Origin: Deltaproteobacteria bacterium
GTDB taxonomy: Bacteria > Desulfobacterota > Deferrimicrobia > Deferrimicrobiales > Deferrimicrobiaceae
Length of the DNA: 36,034 bases
Assembly: GCA_025356865.1 (NCBI GenBank)
Contig: JANXQJ010000006.1
Location: forward strand, 1 to 36,034
Direction: 5' to 3'
The notes under the pieces were generated by a model. It saw only the letters and a program-made list of their open reading frames with translations, searched no databases and had not been told where the DNA came from. The position numbers and the translations under genes are program-made. The stretch's first letter is position 1. Each line of letters opens with the position of its first letter. Of the stretch, positions 1 to 10,200 are shown piece after piece.

Positions 1-1
1 G

Positions 2-2725
2 GAGTTCGAGAAGGCCTTCGGCAAGATAGCGCCCGATGCGCTCGCGAATACGGTCCTGATCGCCGACCGGTGCAACGTCACCCTGACACTGGGACAACCG
101 CAGATCCCCGACTTTCCGCTCCCTCCCGGCAGGACCGCCCGGGAGGAACTTCGGGAGCAGACGTTGAAAGGGTTCGATCAAAGAATGAAGGAACGGAGTC
201 GGTACGGGCCTCCGCTCGAGGAAGGCGACGAGGAGAAATACAAGGAACGTCTCGAATACGAGCTGAAAGTCATCGAGGGGATGGATTTCCCGGGTTACTT
301 CCTGATCGTGGCCGATTTTCTTAAATACGCTCGCGAGAACGGCGTGCCGACCGGCCCCGGACGCGGAAGCGCCGCAGGAAGCCTTGTCGCCTGGTGCCTT
401 CGCATCACCGAAATCGACCCGCTTCCCTACAACCTTCTCTTCGAGCGGTTCCTGAATCCCGAACGAATCAGCCTTCCGGATATCGACTGCGACCTCTGCA
501 AGGACAAGCGGGAACTCGTCATCGAGTACGTAAAGGATAAGTACGGGGCCGACCATGTCTCCCAGATCATCACCTTCGGAACGATGAAGGCCAAAGCAGC
601 CATACGCGACGTGGCCCGCGTTCTCGAGATCCCGTACGCGCAGGCTGATGCCATCGCCAAGTTGATCCCGGCCGATCTCAAGATGACGATCCGGAAGGCG
701 CGAGAGGTCGAGCCCAAGCTCAACGAGATGATCGCGGCCGACCCGAAGATCGCCGACCTGTTCGCGCTCGCCGCCGACATCGAGGGACTTTCCCGCAACG
801 CGAGCACCCACGCCGCGGGCGTCGTCATCTCCAACAAGCCGATCACCGAATACACTGCGCTTTATCGAAACAGCAAGGAAGACATCACCACCCAGTTATC
901 GATGAACGACATCGAGAAAGTCGGCCTGGTCAAGTTCGACTTCCTGGGCCTTCGCACGCTGACGGCCATCTCCGACACGCTGAAACTCGTGAAGGAGATG
1001 CGCGGGATCGATGTCGACATCAACCACATCCCGCTCGACGACCCCAAGACGTATGCCATGCTCCAGAAAAAAGACACGCCGGGCATCTTCCAGTGCGAAA
1101 GCAGCGGATTCACCGAACTCCTCGGCAGCCTGAAACCCGAGCGATTCACCCACATGATCGATATGGTCGCGCTCTATCGCCCCGGCCCCCTCAACAGCGG
1201 TATGGTCACCGACTACATCGAGGTTCGCCACGGCCGGAAAAAACCCAGTTACATGTTTCCCGAACTCGAACCGATCCTGAAGGACACCTACGGCGTCATC
1301 GTTTATCAGGAACAGGTCATGCAGATCGCCGTAGCCATCGGCGGCTTCACCATGGGCGAAGCCGACATACTCCGCAAGGCCATGGGCAAGAAGATGATCG
1401 ACGTCATGGCCAAGCAGAAGGAAATGTTCCTGCAAGGCGCAAAAGCGAAAAACTTCGACGTCAAGAAGTCCGAGTCGCTATTCGACCTCATGGCGCAATT
1501 CGCCGAATATGGCTTCAACAAGTCGCACAGTGCCGCCTACGGGTTCGTGGCTTACCAGACCGCATTCCTGAAAGCCCACTATCCGGTCGAGTTCTACTGC
1601 GCCCTGATGACCTCCGAAGCGGGCGACACAACCAAGATCATCCGTTATTTCAACGACGCTCGGGATCACGACATCCCGATCCTACCCCCAGACGTCAACG
1701 AATCGCGCGCCGAGTTTCATCCATCCGGCAACGGGATCCGCTTCGGTCTCTCCGCCATCAAGGGCGTCGGCTCCTCGGCGATCGAGGCGATCGCGGAAGC
1801 CCGTCTCGATTCTCCTTTCGGTTCAGTCGACGATTTCATGGCTCGCGTCGATCTCAGGCGCGTCAACAAGAGCGTCCTCGAAAGTCTCGCAAAGGCCGGC
1901 GCATTCGATACCCTCGACAACGACCGGGGGCGATTCATCGAAAAGATCCCGGTGTTGATCGAAGAGGCCCAGCGTGAGGCGCGAAGGAAGGAATCGGGGC
2001 AGTTCGCCCTGTTCGGCGCCCCCACACCCGACGCAGGGACAAAACCGAAAAAGAACGTTTCCGAACCCCCGCAGCGGGAACCCCTCTGGAGCCGAAAGGA
2101 ACGGCTTGCCCACGAAAAGGATGCACTCGGTTTTTACATCACCGGGCACCCGCTCGATGCATTCGCCGGCGAAATCGAACTGTTCGCCAACACGACCACC
2201 GCGCAGATCGGCGAACTCAAGGGCGGCGCCGAGGTCAAGGTCGGCGGCGTCATCAATTCGGTCAAGGAAAGGCTGACGAAGAAAGGCGACAAGTACGCCA
2301 TTCTGACGATCGAGGACCGTGAAGGAATCATCGAAGTCCTGGTATGGGCAGAGGCCTACAAGGAATGCGCCGACGCCTGCGCCTCCGAAGAACCGATTTT
2401 CCTGATCGGACGGGTCGAAAAAGGCGAGAATTCGAACAAGCTGGTCGCCCGCGAAGTTTTCCGGATGGAAAACATCCGGGAGCGTCTCGCCCGCTCCGTG
2501 CATTACCGGATCGACCTTTCCACGTCCACCCCCGATCTCGTCTCCGGGTTCCGCAAGACGCTTCGGCGTCACTCCGGCGAAAAGCGGGGATACCTGCACC
2601 TGGTTCGGGACGGCGAATTCGAGGCTGTCGTCCAGCTTCCCGACAGCTGCAGCGTCAATCCGTCGCTCGAACTCGCCAAGGAGTTACGGGGTCTTTTCAA
2701 CTACGACATACTGAGGCTCCATTGA
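2..2725 (+). CDS. dnaE: DNA polymerase III alpha subunit, 3' part (5' end outside window)
   Basis: This is the replicative polymerase subunit that synthesises DNA in the pol III holoenzyme. The reading frame is open from base 2, so the ORF-track start at 164 is artificial; about 907 of roughly 1,150 residues are present. The N-terminal PHP domain is missing. Visible parts are the polymerase palm with the catalytic pair in PDIDCD, the third acidic residue in KFDFLGLRTLT, the GPGRGSAAGS and YGFNKSHSAAYG segments, and a C-terminal OB fold (about GGVINSVKERLTKKGDKYA). The C-terminal tail follows the usual bacterial DnaE1 pattern. The stop overlaps the hflX start (TGATG), so the two are translationally coupled. 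Identification is firm. Confidence 0.97.
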   Translation, partial: EFEKAFGKIAPDALANTVLIADRCNVTLTLGQPQIPDFPLPPGRTAREELREQTLKGFDQRMKERSRYGPPLEEGDEEKYKERLEYELKVIEGMDFPGYFLIVADFLKYARENGVPTGPGRGSAAGSLVAWCLRITEIDPLPYNLLFERFLNPERISLPDIDCDLCKDKRELVIEYVKDKYGADHVSQIITFGTMKAKAAIRDVARVLEIPYAQADAIAKLIPADLKMTIRKAREVEPKLNEMIAADPKIADLFALAADIEGLSRNASTHAAGVVISNKPITEYTALYRNSKEDITTQLSMNDIEKVGLVKFDFLGLRTLTAISDTLKLVKEMRGIDVDINHIPLDDPKTYAMLQKKDTPGIFQCESSGFTELLGSLKPERFTHMIDMVALYRPGPLNSGMVTDYIEVRHGRKKPSYMFPELEPILKDTYGVIVYQEQVMQIAVAIGGFTMGEADILRKAMGKKMIDVMAKQKEMFLQGAKAKNFDVKKSESLFDLMAQFAEYGFNKSHSAAYGFVAYQTAFLKAHYPVEFYCALMTSEAGDTTKIIRYFNDARDHDIPILPPDVNESRAEFHPSGNGIRFGLSAIKGVGSSAIEAIAEARLDSPFGSVDDFMARVDLRRVNKSVLESLAKAGAFDTLDNDRGRFIEKIPVLIEEAQREARRKESGQFALFGAPTPDAGTKPKKNVSEPPQREPLWSRKERLAHEKDALGFYITGHPLDAFAGEIELFANTTTAQIGELKGGAEVKVGGVINSVKERLTKKGDKYAILTIEDREGIIEVLVWAEAYKECADACASEEPIFLIGRVEKGENSNKLVAREVFRMENIRERLARSVHYRIDLSTSTPDLVSGFRKTLRRHSGEKRGYLHLVRDGEFEAVVQLPDSCSVNPSLELAKELRGLFNYDILRLH

Positions 2726-3837
2726 TGCAGGAAATAAAGCAGGGAAAATCCGAAAACGCATGGCTGGTCTGGGCGCCCAGGCGACAGAGGGCCGGCAAGC
2801 GGCAGCGTCCCGATCTGCTGAAGGAACTCGAAGCGCTCGTCAAGGCAGCCGGCGGAACCATCCTGGGCAGTCAGACCAATATGCTGAAGGTCGAGCATCC
2901 CGGGACGGTCATCGGGAAGGGCGTCATCGAACTGCTGAAAGCGACGGTCGAGGAGAACGAGATCGACGTGGTCGTCTTCCAGAATCTCCTTCGCCCCAAG
3001 CAGCAACTCAACCTCGAACAGGAACTCGGCGTCAAGGTTCTCGACCGGCGGGAAGTCATACTCGACATATTCGCCCAGCGGGCCCGCACGCGCGAGGGCA
3101 AACTTCAGGTCGAACTGGCGCAGCTTTCCTTCAAATCAGGCCGGCTTGTCGGAACGCGCAAGGATCTTTCCCGTCTGGGCGGGGGGATCGGCACGAGAGG
3201 GCCGGGCGAGAAAAAACTCGAGGAAGACCGGCGCAAGATCCGCACGATCATGAAGCAGATCGAGGAAGAACTCACGGTTGTCCGACGGACCCGGACACTC
3301 CACTACGAACGCCGGAAAGAAGTCGGCTATCCGGTCGTCGCCATCGTGGGTTATACGAACGCCGGCAAGTCAACCCTGTTCAACCGGATGACCGGAGCCG
3401 AAGTCTTCGTCGCAGACCAGCTTTTCGCCACGCTTGATCCGACTGCACGGAAATTGCGGCTTCCTTCCGGAAACGAAGCAATCCTCGTCGACACCGTCGG
3501 ATTCATCCACGAACTGCCAACCGAATTGAGGCAGGCGTTTTTGGCAACCCTCGAAGGAATCGGGGAAGCCGACCTGCTCCTTCACGTCGTTGACGGCAGT
3601 TCCGATGCGGCCGAGGCGAACGTCCAATCGGTCGAGATGATTCTCAACGAACTTGCCTTCACCGACAAGCCATCGTTGCTCGTGCTCAACAAGTGCGACC
3701 TGGGCGCGGTTTTTCCCGGAAATTCCGACTGGGCCGACGCCTATACCGTTTCGGCACGGAGCGGCGACGGGATCGACACGTTGCTCGAAGCCATCGAAAG
3801 GGAGTTGTCCGCCCACCATGCGGAAAGACAGATTTGA
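2725..3837 (+). CDS. hflX: GTPase HflX
   Basis: HflX is a ribosome-associated GTPase that splits stalled or heat-damaged 70S ribosomes. I start at ATG 2725, which overlaps the dnaE stop; the ORF-track start at 2344 only runs through dnaE in another frame. The product is 370 aa. The N-terminal HflX domain contains the family signature GGGIGTRGPGEKK, followed by a helical linker. The GTPase domain then has P-loop GYTNAGKST, G3 DTVGF, G4 NKCD and a G5-like SARSG. It lies in a tight dnaE-hflX-pgsA-DUF512 run with overlapping ends, implying one transcript. Confidence 0.96.
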   Translation: MQEIKQGKSENAWLVWAPRRQRAGKRQRPDLLKELEALVKAAGGTILGSQTNMLKVEHPGTVIGKGVIELLKATVEENEIDVVVFQNLLRPKQQLNLEQELGVKVLDRREVILDIFAQRARTREGKLQVELAQLSFKSGRLVGTRKDLSRLGGGIGTRGPGEKKLEEDRRKIRTIMKQIEEELTVVRRTRTLHYERRKEVGYPVVAIVGYTNAGKSTLFNRMTGAEVFVADQLFATLDPTARKLRLPSGNEAILVDTVGFIHELPTELRQAFLATLEGIGEADLLLHVVDGSSDAAEANVQSVEMILNELAFTDKPSLLVLNKCDLGAVFPGNSDWADAYTVSARSGDGIDTLLEAIERELSAHHAERQI

Positions 3838-4408
3838 CCAGGCCCGCCTGATCAACATCGCGAACGGCCTGACCGCCGTCCGGATTCTTCTGCTTCCGGT
3901 TTTCGCGTGGCTTCTCATTTCGGGGCAGCCACGTGAAGCCATCGTCGTTTTCGTGGCCTGCGGCGTCAGCGACGGCCTCGACGGCCTGCTCGCACGCTGG
4001 CTTCACCAGCGCACGCTGATCGGCGCCTACCTCGATCCGATCGCCGACAAGTTGCTGATGGCGACCGCCTTCATCGTCCTGGCGATCGTACACATCATCC
4101 CCATCTGGCTCACCGTTCTCGTGATCAGCCGGGACATCTTCATCCTGATCGGCTGCTTTCTATACCTCATGCTGCTCGACGATGCCGAGATTTACCCCAC
4201 GCGCTTCAGCAAACTGAACACATTCGTGCAGATCCTCACCGTCGTTTATTTCCTGGCGCTGACCGGATTCCCGACCTTCTTCACCAACGTTTTCACTGAA
4301 AACGGCTCTCGGGTTACCACGTGTGTCGAAATCGGGTGTGCGATCACGACCGTCATTTCCGGAATCCAGTACGTCGCCATCGGCATGCGAAAACTGGCAA
4401 ATGGCTGA
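3818..4408 (+). CDS. pgsA: CDP-diacylglycerol--glycerol-3-phosphate 3-phosphatidyltransferase family protein
   Basis: This is an integral membrane CDP-alcohol phosphatidyltransferase, most likely making phosphatidylglycerophosphate for phosphatidylglycerol synthesis. I start at ATG 3818, which overlaps hflX by 20 bp and is preceded by GGGAG; this gives 196 aa, normal for PgsA. The full catalytic motif DG-x2-AR-x8-G-x3-D-x3-D is readable as DGLLAR...GAYLDPIAD. Several hydrophobic helices follow. Substrate choice (glycerol-3-phosphate rather than another alcohol) cannot be proved from the motif, but the early sequence INIANGLTAVRILLLP is typical of PgsA. Confidence 0.88.
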   Translation: MRKDRFDQARLINIANGLTAVRILLLPVFAWLLISGQPREAIVVFVACGVSDGLDGLLARWLHQRTLIGAYLDPIADKLLMATAFIVLAIVHIIPIWLTVLVISRDIFILIGCFLYLMLLDDAEIYPTRFSKLNTFVQILTVVYFLALTGFPTFFTNVFTENGSRVTTCVEIGCAITTVISGIQYVAIGMRKLANG

Positions 4409-5738
4409 GCCGAACCCCAATCCGAAAAAACGTCCCGGCGTCCGGGTCGATTCGGTCGATCCCGAAAGCCCTGCGGCCCGGGGAGGGATTGCTCCTGGCG
4501 ACCGGGTGCTTTCCGTCTCAGGAAAACCGATCAGCGATCTGCTCGACCTCTTCTTCCTGACCGGGAAAAGCCGCTTCTCGCTTGAATGGTTATCCTCCAG
4601 AGGAGAGGTTAAAACCCGGAATTTCCGGCTCGACTCCGAATCACTCGGGATTTATCCCGAACCGGTCCGCGTCCGGAATTGCCGGAACCGGTGCATTTTC
4701 TGCTTCGTCCACCAGTTGCCGAAAGGCCTTCGGAAACCGCTTTACGTCAAGGATGAGGATATCCGGCTATCTTTCCTGCACGGGCAATACGTCACCATGA
4801 CCGATGTCACCCCGGAAGAGATGTCCAGAATCCTGAACTACCGGTTGTCTCCGCTGTACGTTTCGATTCACACGACCGACGCCCCCCTGCGCCGGAAAAT
4901 GCTGGGCAATCCCCATGCGCACGATATCGTTTCCGTATTGAAGCAACTGGTGCGAAGGGGGATAACGATCCACGGGCAAATCGTCGTATGTCCCGGCATC
5001 AACGACGGCCCGGTGCTCGAGAAAACACTGACCGACCTGATGGCGTTTCGCCCGGGTCTCTCGACCATAGCCGTGGTCCCCGTCGGCTTGACCTCACATC
5101 GTGAAAGGCTCCCGAAACTTCGAACGGTCAATGCCGAAGAGGCGTGTCAGACGATCGCGCTCGTTGATCGCTTTCGTCGTGAATCCGGAGAGAACGACGG
5201 AGAGCCGTTTGTGATGTCGGCGGACGAATATTACCTGCTCGCGGGAAAGGCCGTGCCGGGACGCGGCATTTACGGTGGTTTTGCCCAGATCGAAAACGGC
5301 GTCGGACTCCTTCGCCGCTTTCTCGACGAGTCGTCCGCCCTGTTCCGCCGGAAACGGTTGGTCGGCGACAGCAGGGGAGGGGTCGTCGTGACCGGGGTCT
5401 CACCGTTCCCGTTCGTTTCGGCGTTTCTCGATCGTTACTCTGTCGTAACCGGGGCGAAATTCGAGACCGTTGCCGTTCCTAACCGGTTGATGGGGCCCAG
5501 CGTAACCGTCACGGGGCTCGTTTCCGGCGGCGACATCGTCCATGCGCTCCAAGGAAAAAAAATCGGTCGCCTTTTCGTCCCCTCCGTCATGTTGCGGGAT
5601 GCGGGCGATCTTTTTCTCGACGGGATGACGCCTGCGACGCTTTCCCGGAAGGTCGGGGCCGACGTGGTCCTTTTCGACCCGACGCCTGCAGACTTTCACG
5701 AATCGGTTATTTCCGGAAATTCTCCATCTTTTCGTTGA
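4401..5738 (+). CDS. DUF512 / PDZ-radical-SAM-like Fe-S protein
   Basis: Predicted cytoplasmic Fe-S protein of the DUF512 family, whose biochemical role is not established. ATG 4401 overlaps the pgsA stop by 8 bp; the ORF-track start at 4323 lies inside pgsA. The 445-aa product begins with a short PDZ-like segment (ESPAARGGIAPGDRVLSVSGKPI). Next is a Cx3Cx2C cluster (CRNRCIFCFVHQLPKGLRK) that matches the radical-SAM cysteine spacing, then the segment HGQYVTMTDV. The C-terminal half is DUF512 proper (SADEYYLLAGKAVPGRGIYGGF). It closes the dnaE run. The family assignment is confident; function is unknown. Confidence 0.9.
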   Translation: MAEPNPNPKKRPGVRVDSVDPESPAARGGIAPGDRVLSVSGKPISDLLDLFFLTGKSRFSLEWLSSRGEVKTRNFRLDSESLGIYPEPVRVRNCRNRCIFCFVHQLPKGLRKPLYVKDEDIRLSFLHGQYVTMTDVTPEEMSRILNYRLSPLYVSIHTTDAPLRRKMLGNPHAHDIVSVLKQLVRRGITIHGQIVVCPGINDGPVLEKTLTDLMAFRPGLSTIAVVPVGLTSHRERLPKLRTVNAEEACQTIALVDRFRRESGENDGEPFVMSADEYYLLAGKAVPGRGIYGGFAQIENGVGLLRRFLDESSALFRRKRLVGDSRGGVVVTGVSPFPFVSAFLDRYSVVTGAKFETVAVPNRLMGPSVTVTGLVSGGDIVHALQGKKIGRLFVPSVMLRDAGDLFLDGMTPATLSRKVGADVVLFDPTPADFHESVISGNSPSFR

Positions 5739-5763
5739 CATCTAGAACGCCTGACGGTATATT
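5735..5763 (+). promoter_or_regulatory. Sigma70-type promoter for tRNA-Val and probably the thrS operon
   Basis: TTGACA at 5735-5740 and TATATT at 5758-5763 are separated by exactly 17 bp, close to the vegetative consensus. The -35 box overlaps the DUF512 stop codon. The tRNA-Val 5' end is about 22 bp past the -10 box. No T-run terminator follows the tRNA, so transcription could continue into thrS. Confidence 0.8.
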
Positions 5764-5784
5764 TCATCTTCTTGAGTGTTTCGG

Positions 5785-5861
5785 GGGCGATTAGCTCAGT
5801 TGGTTAGAGTACCTGCTTGACATGCAGGGGGTCACTGGTTCAAATCCAGTATCGCCCACCA
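5785..5861 (+). tRNA. tRNA-Val (anticodon GAC)
   Basis: A 77-nt cloverleaf with the 7-bp acceptor stem GGGCGAT/ATCGCCC, discriminator A and an encoded CCA. The anticodon stem CCTGC/GCAGG holds loop TTGACAT, giving anticodon GAC at 5819-5821. The T arm contains GGTTCAAATCC. It sits between its own promoter and thrS. Confidence 0.97.
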
Positions 5862-5919
5862 TTTCCCTTCCCTGGAACGATCGATACCTTCAAATTGATG
5901 GGTTCGGCAGGTTGATCAA

Positions 5920-7773
<1,854 letters not shown>

Positions 7774-7785
7774 AAGGAGGCGGTC

Positions 7786-8424
7786 ATCGCCAAGGAATCC
7801 AGAATCAACGAACAGATCAACTGCCCCGAAGTGCGCCTCGTCGGCGCCGAAGGCGAGCAGTTGGGAGTTATCTCCACTGCGGTAGCGCTTCAGCAGGCGC
7901 GCGTCGCGGACCTCGACCTGGTTGAAGTTGCGCCCATGGCCACTCCGCCTGTCTGCCGCATCATGGATTACGGCAAGTTCAAGTATATCCAGAGCAAGCG
8001 GGAACAAGAGGCGCGCAAGAAGCAGACCGTCATCTTGGTCAAGGAGATCAAAGTTCGTCCCAAGACGGATGAGCATGACCTTGACACCAAGGTCAAGCAT
8101 ATCCGCCGATTCCTGGGCGAAGGCGATAAAGTCAAGGTGACCGTCCGTTTCCGCGGACGCGAACTCGCCTATGCCTCCCAAAGCGGCTACGAAGTCTTGA
8201 AGCACGTCCTCGAGGAGGTCGGCGACCTGTGCAAGGTCGAAAGCCCCCCCAAGATGGAAGGCAAGACGATGATGACGATCCTTGCCCCGACGCAGCCCAA
8301 GAAAAAGCCGGTGCCCCTGCCAACGAAGCACGCAGTTCCGGCCGGAAAAGTCACCAAGGTGTCCGGCGAATCCAAAGAAGACACGGACGTGACATCGGTC
8401 TCGTCCAATGACCAGGAGGGTTAA
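7786..8424 (+). CDS. infC: Translation initiation factor IF-3 (AUC start codon)
   Basis: IF-3 binds the 30S subunit and discriminates against non-AUG or misplaced initiation. The ORF track begins too late (7831). The conserved N-terminus AKESRINEQINCPEVRLVG requires a start at ATC 7786, which has a near-perfect Shine-Dalgarno AAAGGAGG ending 5 nt upstream. Rare AUU/AUC starts on infC are known (Escherichia coli, Myxococcus) and let IF-3 repress its own translation. The product is 212 aa. About 35 extra C-terminal residues rich in Lys, Ser and Asp extend past the usual end. It sits 12 bp after thrS and 6 bp before rpmI. Confidence 0.94.
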   Translation: MAKESRINEQINCPEVRLVGAEGEQLGVISTAVALQQARVADLDLVEVAPMATPPVCRIMDYGKFKYIQSKREQEARKKQTVILVKEIKVRPKTDEHDLDTKVKHIRRFLGEGDKVKVTVRFRGRELAYASQSGYEVLKHVLEEVGDLCKVESPPKMEGKTMMTILAPTQPKKKPVPLPTKHAVPAGKVTKVSGESKEDTDVTSVSSNDQEG

Positions 8425-8430
8425 ACGATC

Positions 8431-8628
8431 ATGCCCAAGATGAAGTCCAACAGTGGCGCAAAAAAACGCTTCAAGGCCACTGCCTCAGGCGGCATCAAAC
8501 GGGGAAAGATGGGGCGCCGCCACATCCTGACCTCCAAGAACCGCAAGCGCAAGCGCTCGCTTCGCAAGAGCAGTCTCGTCCATTCGACGAACGAGAAGTC
8601 GATCAAGAGTCTGCTACCGTACCTCTAA
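8431..8628 (+). CDS. rpmI: 50S ribosomal protein L35
   Basis: A 65-aa, very basic protein with the standard L35 pattern [17 protein letters not shown]...[11 protein letters not shown]. It is a large-subunit component. AGGAGGG precedes ATG 8431. It lies between infC and rplT, the conserved IF3-L35-L20 arrangement, in which L20 classically represses the operon. Confidence 0.97.
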   Translation: MPKMKSNSGAKKRFKATASGGIKRGKMGRRHILTSKNRKRKRSLRKSSLVHSTNEKSIKSLLPYL

Positions 8629-8637
8629 ATCCTCGTC

Positions 8638-8654
8638 AGCCCGCAAGTCGGGCT
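8638..8654 (+). other. Short hairpin after rpmI
   Basis: AGCCCG-CAAGT-CGGGCT forms a perfect 6-bp stem with a 5-nt loop just after the rpmI stop. There is no T-run, so it is not a classical terminator. It may cap the infC-rpmI segment or take part in L20-type control; that role is inference. Confidence 0.4.
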
Positions 8655-8670
8655 TCAGGTTGTCGTCATC

Positions 8671-8691
8671 GGAAGGGGACAGTCCCCTTCC
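8671..8691. repeat. Perfect 21-bp palindrome, REP-like
   Basis: GGAAGGGGAC-A-GTCCCCTTCC is a 10-bp perfect inverted repeat around a single base, lying between rpmI and rplT. The core GGGGACAGTCCCC resembles REP palindromes that are dispersed in many proteobacterial genomes alongside IS200-like TnpA-REP transposases (from memory). Only one copy is visible here, so its dispersal cannot be shown. Confidence 0.55.
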
Positions 8692-8762
8692 CGGCACTCC
8701 TCAATTTCCTTCGCCGGCAATATTGACCGGCGGGGCGCCACGCGAAAGAAGAGGGAGACAAG

Positions 8763-9122
8763 ATGCCTCGCGTAAAAAGAGCCGTACATGCAAAGAAGAA
8801 ACGCCGTACGATTTTCAAGCTCGTCAAAGGTTTTCGTGGGGGCGGAGGACGCCTTCTCCGTTCCGCCAAGGAAGCCGTCGACCGGGCGCTGCAGTATGCA
8901 TACCGCGACCGTCGCGTCCGCAAGCGTGAATTCCGTTCGCTCTGGATCGCCCGGATCAACGCCGCTACTCGCGAGAACGGTCTTTCCTACAGCCAGTTCA
9001 TGCACGGGCTCAAGGTGGCCGGCATCGAGGTCGACCGCAAGATGCTCGCAGATCTGGCCCTGAACGAAGTCGGCGCCTTCAAGGTTCTGGCCGACCAGGC
9101 GAAGACCGCACTCGCGAAATAA
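8763..9122 (+). CDS. rplT: 50S ribosomal protein L20
   Basis: A 119-aa L20 with the usual N-terminus [26 protein letters not shown] and conserved YSQFMHGLK and DRKMLADLA segments. It is needed early in 50S assembly and is the usual autorepressor of infC-rpmI-rplT mRNA. GGGAG lies 7-8 bp before ATG 8763. The 134-bp gap to rpmI is longer than usual and holds the palindrome at 8671. Confidence 0.97.
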   Translation: MPRVKRAVHAKKKRRTIFKLVKGFRGGGGRLLRSAKEAVDRALQYAYRDRRVRKREFRSLWIARINAATRENGLSYSQFMHGLKVAGIEVDRKMLADLALNEVGAFKVLADQAKTALAK

Positions 9123-9135
9123 GCAGGACCTTTCC

Positions 9136-9177
9136 TTGCAACAAGCCGATCACCACATTTCAGGCATCACCGAATAG
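9136..9177 (+). other. 13-codon leader frame ending in UAG, in frame with pheS
   Basis: A TTG at 9136 has AGGA 7 bp upstream and opens 13 codons (encoding MQQADHHISGITE) before TAG at 9175-9177. The frame is the same as pheS, and the leader plus downstream residues align well with the N-terminal helix of normal PheS. It could be a leader peptide coupled to pheS, a PheS N-terminus cut by a nonsense change, or a readthrough site. Nothing in the sequence alone decides between these. Confidence 0.45.
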
Positions 9178-9225
9178 GGGTTGAGATCGCTTTCCGACGC
9201 AAAGTCGGAAAGCGATCTCAACTCC
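9177..9225 (+). promoter_or_regulatory. Very stable hairpin covering the pheS start
   Basis: TTGAGATCGCTTTCCGAC (9181-9198) is exactly complementary to 9204-9221 across loop GCAAA. Flanking bases extend the pairing: 9180/9222 G-C, 9179/9223 G-U, 9178/9224 G-C and 9177/9225 G-C. The result is a 22-bp stem with one wobble. It contains the TTG start codon and the first 13 codons of pheS. No T-run follows, so it is not a terminator. A translational control role is inferred. Confidence 0.6.
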
Positions 9226-10170
9226 GTCAAAGGCATCTTCTTCGGCAAGAAAGGAACCCTTTCCGAAATCATGAAGGGGCTTTCCGGCCTGCCGATCGAA
9301 GAACGCAAACAGGTCGGCGCTGCCGCCAACGCAGCCCGTCAAACACTCGAGGCCGCCTTCGACGCCCGGCTTGCCGAGTTTCGGGAACGCGAACGCAAGA
9401 CGCGGGATGCCGCAGGACTCATCGATGTGACGCTTCCCGGCCGCCTTCCCGCAGCAGGGCACCGCCACCCGATTTCACGGACCATGGCCGACATCGTATC
9501 CATTTTCAATCGGCTCGGCTTTTCGACCCGCCTCGGACCTGAGATCGAAAAGGATTACTACAATTTCGAGGCGCTCAACTTCCCCGCCGACCACCCTGCA
9601 CGCGAAATGCAGGACACCTTCTTCATGGACGGACCTTCGTCGGACCTGCTGCTCCGCACCCACACCTCCCCCATCCAGATCCGCACGATGGAGTCCTCAA
9701 GACCTCCAGTCAGGGTCGTGGCTCCAGGCGCGGTCTACCGGTGCGATTCAGACATCACCCACAGTCCCATGTTTCACCAGGTCGAAGGATTTGCAGTCGA
9801 CCAGAACGTCACCTTTTCCGACGTCAAGGGATTGCTGACCGAATTTTGCAGCATGATGTTCGGCGAACGGAAACCGCTCAGGTTCCGCCCCAGTTTCTTC
9901 CCGTTCACCGAACCCTCGGCCGAGGTCGATATCGAATGCGTCATCTGCGGCGGGAAAGGTTGCCGTGTCTGCAAAGGGAGCGGTTGGCTTGAAATTCTCG
10001 GTTGCGGCATGATCGATCCCGCGGTTTTCGGATTCGTCGATTACGATCCGGACCTCTACACCGGTTTCGCTTTCGGGATGGGCGTCGAGCGGATTGCGAT
10101 GCTTCGGCACGGAATCGGAGACATTCGCCTGTTTTTCGAAAACGACCTTCGTTTCCTTTCCCGTTTCTAG
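9181..10170 (+). CDS. pheS: Phenylalanyl-tRNA synthetase alpha subunit
   Basis: Catalytic subunit of the alpha2-beta2 enzyme that charges tRNA-Phe. From TTG 9181 it is 329 aa. Motifs include the N-terminal helix ending in GKKG, LPGR, GPEIEKDYYNFEALN, the segment RTHTSPIQIRTM, GAVYRCDSDITHSPMFHQVEG, and the C-terminal FAFGMGVERIAMLRHGIGDIR. A Cys cluster (CVICGGKGCRVCKGSGW) lies before the last motif. The start is uncertain. TAG at 9175 blocks extension, TTG 9181 has no properly spaced Shine-Dalgarno, and the N-terminal helix is about 10 residues shorter than in E. coli. The enzyme core is intact. Confidence 0.93.
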   Translation: MRSLSDAKSESDLNSVKGIFFGKKGTLSEIMKGLSGLPIEERKQVGAAANAARQTLEAAFDARLAEFRERERKTRDAAGLIDVTLPGRLPAAGHRHPISRTMADIVSIFNRLGFSTRLGPEIEKDYYNFEALNFPADHPAREMQDTFFMDGPSSDLLLRTHTSPIQIRTMESSRPPVRVVAPGAVYRCDSDITHSPMFHQVEGFAVDQNVTFSDVKGLLTEFCSMMFGERKPLRFRPSFFPFTEPSAEVDIECVICGGKGCRVCKGSGWLEILGCGMIDPAVFGFVDYDPDLYTGFAFGMGVERIAMLRHGIGDIRLFFENDLRFLSRF

Positions 10171-10200
10171 CCGACTGTCCACTTCTGGGGGATTCGCGCT

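Noticed and set aside
9175-9177. UAG as a reassigned (pyrrolysine-type) codon genome-wide
   Set aside because: UAG is the natural stop of pheS itself and several other genes here, so general reassignment is not supported; only a local readthrough remains possible.
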